Positions 39,871-40,923 of a stretch of 40,923 bases of DNA are shown piece after piece. How positions within the stretch are numbered: the stretch's first letter is position 1; every line of letters starts with the position of its first letter. The position numbers and the translations under genes were made by a program. Location of the stretch: the NCBI GenBank assembly GCA_029245725.1, contig JAQWOT010000242.1, positions 1-40,923 on the forward strand. The letters are read 5' to 3'. Origin of the DNA: SAR324 cluster bacterium. GTDB taxonomy: Bacteria > SAR324 > NAC60-12. Under the pieces are notes generated by a model that searched no databases, had not been told where the DNA came from, and saw only the letters and a list, made by a program, of their open reading frames with translations.

Positions 39871-40626
39871 ATGAATCGTCACAATGAAGAGGGTATTGTT
39901 CTACGTCCTGTAGATTTTAGAGAACGGGATCGTATTCTAACGTTTCTGACGCGTGAACAAGGCAAGGTTTCGGGGATTGTCTATGGTGCTCGAAGTCTAA
40001 AGTCACAAAACAGGGCGGCTACAGAGCCTTTGGTATTAGCCCAATTCGATTATGTTGAGCGACGCCGGACGGCCATGGTGAAGGTTGAACATTGTGAGGC
40101 TTTGGATCTGTTTTCAGCTATCCGAAAAGATTATTCTCGCTTCCTCTACGCCAGCTATTTTGCAGAACTTCTCCTACTCACTGAAATTCCTTCCACAGAA
40201 GCTCCGCTTTACTTCAACTGGCTGGCCGGCATCCTTGAGACTCTACAGAATGAACCTGCTGATCTATTCTGCAAAGCGATCTGGGAGTGGAATTTCCTCT
40301 GTTTGCTCGGTGTTCAGCCTCAACTGGACTGCTGTCAGATCAGTGGCCAACCACTACCTCCTGATTTCTTACCTTCAGAGCAAGTATTTTATCAACTGGA
40401 CGCTCACCTTGGCGGAATTCGCAGTCCAGGCCATACGGAACCCAATTCAGATGCTGCATGGCTCTCAAGTGGAACTGTGATTGGGCTGAGAAGGCTTTCG
40501 GCAGGTGACTTACAGTGGCAACCGACCAAGCTTAACCTGCGCGAACTCCACAAGGCTATATTTATTTACCTGCGCTTTCATCTAGGGCGAGAGCCTAAGT
40601 CTCATGGATTGATTTCTATTCGGTAG
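39871..40626 (+). CDS. recO: DNA repair protein RecO
   Basis: A recombination mediator that, with RecR, loads RecA on SSB-coated DNA in the RecF pathway. 251 residues. The N-terminal OB fold is clear: E-G-I-V-L-R-P, then E-R-D-R-I-L-T-F-L-T-R-E-Q-G-K and G-A-R-S. The C-terminal helical part has the usual zinc-finger position, but it reads L-L-G-V-Q-P-Q-L-D-C-C-Q-I-S-G, so only two neighbouring cysteines are kept and the four-Cys finger is reduced. ATG 39871 follows AAGG directly, so the ribosome site is too close to be ideal. No era or pdxJ is nearby. Confidence 0.93.
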   Translation: MNRHNEEGIVLRPVDFRERDRILTFLTREQGKVSGIVYGARSLKSQNRAATEPLVLAQFDYVERRRTAMVKVEHCEALDLFSAIRKDYSRFLYASYFAELLLLTEIPSTEAPLYFNWLAGILETLQNEPADLFCKAIWEWNFLCLLGVQPQLDCCQISGQPLPPDFLPSEQVFYQLDAHLGGIRSPGHTEPNSDAAWLSSGTVIGLRRLSAGDLQWQPTKLNLRELHKAIFIYLRFHLGREPKSHGLISIR

Positions 40627-40659
40627 TCTTTTTAGTCTTCCAGAATAATGGATTCAGCC

Positions 40660-40923
40660 CTACTTCTGATAATTCAATTGGATGTGAATTGTAGTAGGAC
40701 CGCTATTTGAGTCTCCAACAGCATCATTGACTTGATCGTTAATAGGACCTGTTGGGTCAGGTTTTGGTTCAGGAGTTGGTTCAGGAGTTGGTTCAGGTTT
40801 TGGTTCAGGTTTTGGTTCAGGTTTTGGTTCAGGAGTTGGTTCAGGTTTTGGTTCAGGAGTTGGTTCAGGTTTTGGTTCAGGAGTTGGTTCAGGTTTTGGT
40901 TCAGGAGTTGGTTCAGGTTTTGG
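40660..40923 (-). CDS. C-terminal end of a P-K/T-P-E repeat protein (gene truncated by the window edge)
   Basis: Read on the minus strand, the sequence is open from the right edge to a TAG at 40662-40660. The first 56 or so residues are fourteen tetrapeptides of the type P-K-P-E or P-T-P-E, the last being P-K-P-D. Then follow about 30 residues: a Pro-Thr-Gly linker, [11 protein letters not shown], and a tail [10 protein letters not shown]. Its start is outside the window. Such Pro-rich rods occur in TonB-like, cell-wall-spanning and surface proteins. The short tail is not the TonB domain. It converges on recO with 33 nt between stops. Function unknown. Confidence 0.7.
   Translation of the reverse strand, partial: PKPEPTPEPKPEPTPEPKPEPTPEPKPEPTPEPKPEPKPEPKPEPTPEPTPEPKPDPTGPINDQVNDAVGDSNSGPTTIHIQLNYQK
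40754..40921. repeat. 12-bp tandem repeat, 14 units
   Basis: Units on the plus strand are GGTTCAGGTTTT or GGTTCAGGAGTT (first unit GGGTCAGGTTTT), in perfect 12-bp phase. From left to right the encoded variants are K,T,T,K,K,K,T,K,T,K,T,K,T,K. The array continues past the right edge. The only differences are in the codon for the second residue (AAA versus ACT), apart from the first unit. Such arrays change copy number by slippage while keeping frame. Confidence 0.9.

Noticed and set aside
40754-40921. CRISPR array
   Set aside because: The units are 12 bp, contiguous and without spacers, and they encode an in-frame tetrapeptide repeat.
40660-40923. TonB-like protein
   Set aside because: P-K-P-E repeats are typical of TonB, but only about 30 residues follow the repeats and they do not resemble the TonB C-terminal domain.

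Overview
The window looks like chromosomal DNA of a flagellated, Gram-negative, aerobic-type bacterium. Signs of an outer membrane are lipoprotein signal peptides, a C-terminal-Phe beta-barrel protein and periplasmic folding factors. The flagellar genes (flgB, flgC, fliE, fliF, fliH, fliI), sigma-54-type promoters and [2Fe-2S]-style cysteines in ferrochelatase fit a proteobacterial or deltaproteobacterial-type lineage; a marine SAR324-like group is my guess, not something I can prove here. There are no rRNA or tRNA genes, no insertion sequences, no phage genes and no CRISPR array. Genes are tightly packed on both strands, and several starts lack a clear Shine-Dalgarno.

Layout. 1-5450: a small lipoprotein, a cysteine desulfurase, a secreted VWA-domain protein, pyruvate kinase, and an ammonium transporter with a good sigma-54 -24/-12 promoter. 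5451-6013 is non-coding with several dyads. 6014-9607: TrpB2-type tryptophan synthase beta chain, a 77-residue unknown, lysyl-tRNA synthetase and HisI. 9641-13177: two large divergent proteins of unknown family. 13261-18877: FtsY with a true N-terminal membrane segment, then (minus strand) the run rodA-gltX-FGE/SUMF-fold protein. 19043-22499: PpiD-like foldase, stand-alone DsbD-alpha domain and ferrochelatase, preceded by an attenuator-like leader. 22517-25015: SH3-like periplasmic protein, a 66-residue unknown and an orphan histidine kinase. 25260-30588: S-adenosylhomocysteine hydrolase and DNA polymerase III alpha.

31149-37305 is the flagellar cluster flgB-flgC-(95-residue unknown)-fliE-fliF-fliH-fliI. 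It has sigma-54-like promoters before flgB and before fliF. fliG is missing from its usual place between fliF and fliH, and fliJ does not follow fliI. 37318-40923 holds an NHL-repeat lipoprotein, an outer-membrane barrel protein, a multi-stem dyad region, recO, and the C-terminal end of a gene encoding a P-K/T-P-E tetrapeptide repeat that runs off the right edge.

The best leads are: the sigma-54 set (amt, flgB, fliF); the extra small gene and missing fliG in the flagellar cluster; an approximately 100-residue insertion plus lost metal ligands in the PHP domain of DnaE; the unknown divergent pair; and the structured non-coding regions upstream of ppiD, ahcY, fliF and recO. All structure calls were made by eye from complementary arms; none was folded or searched.
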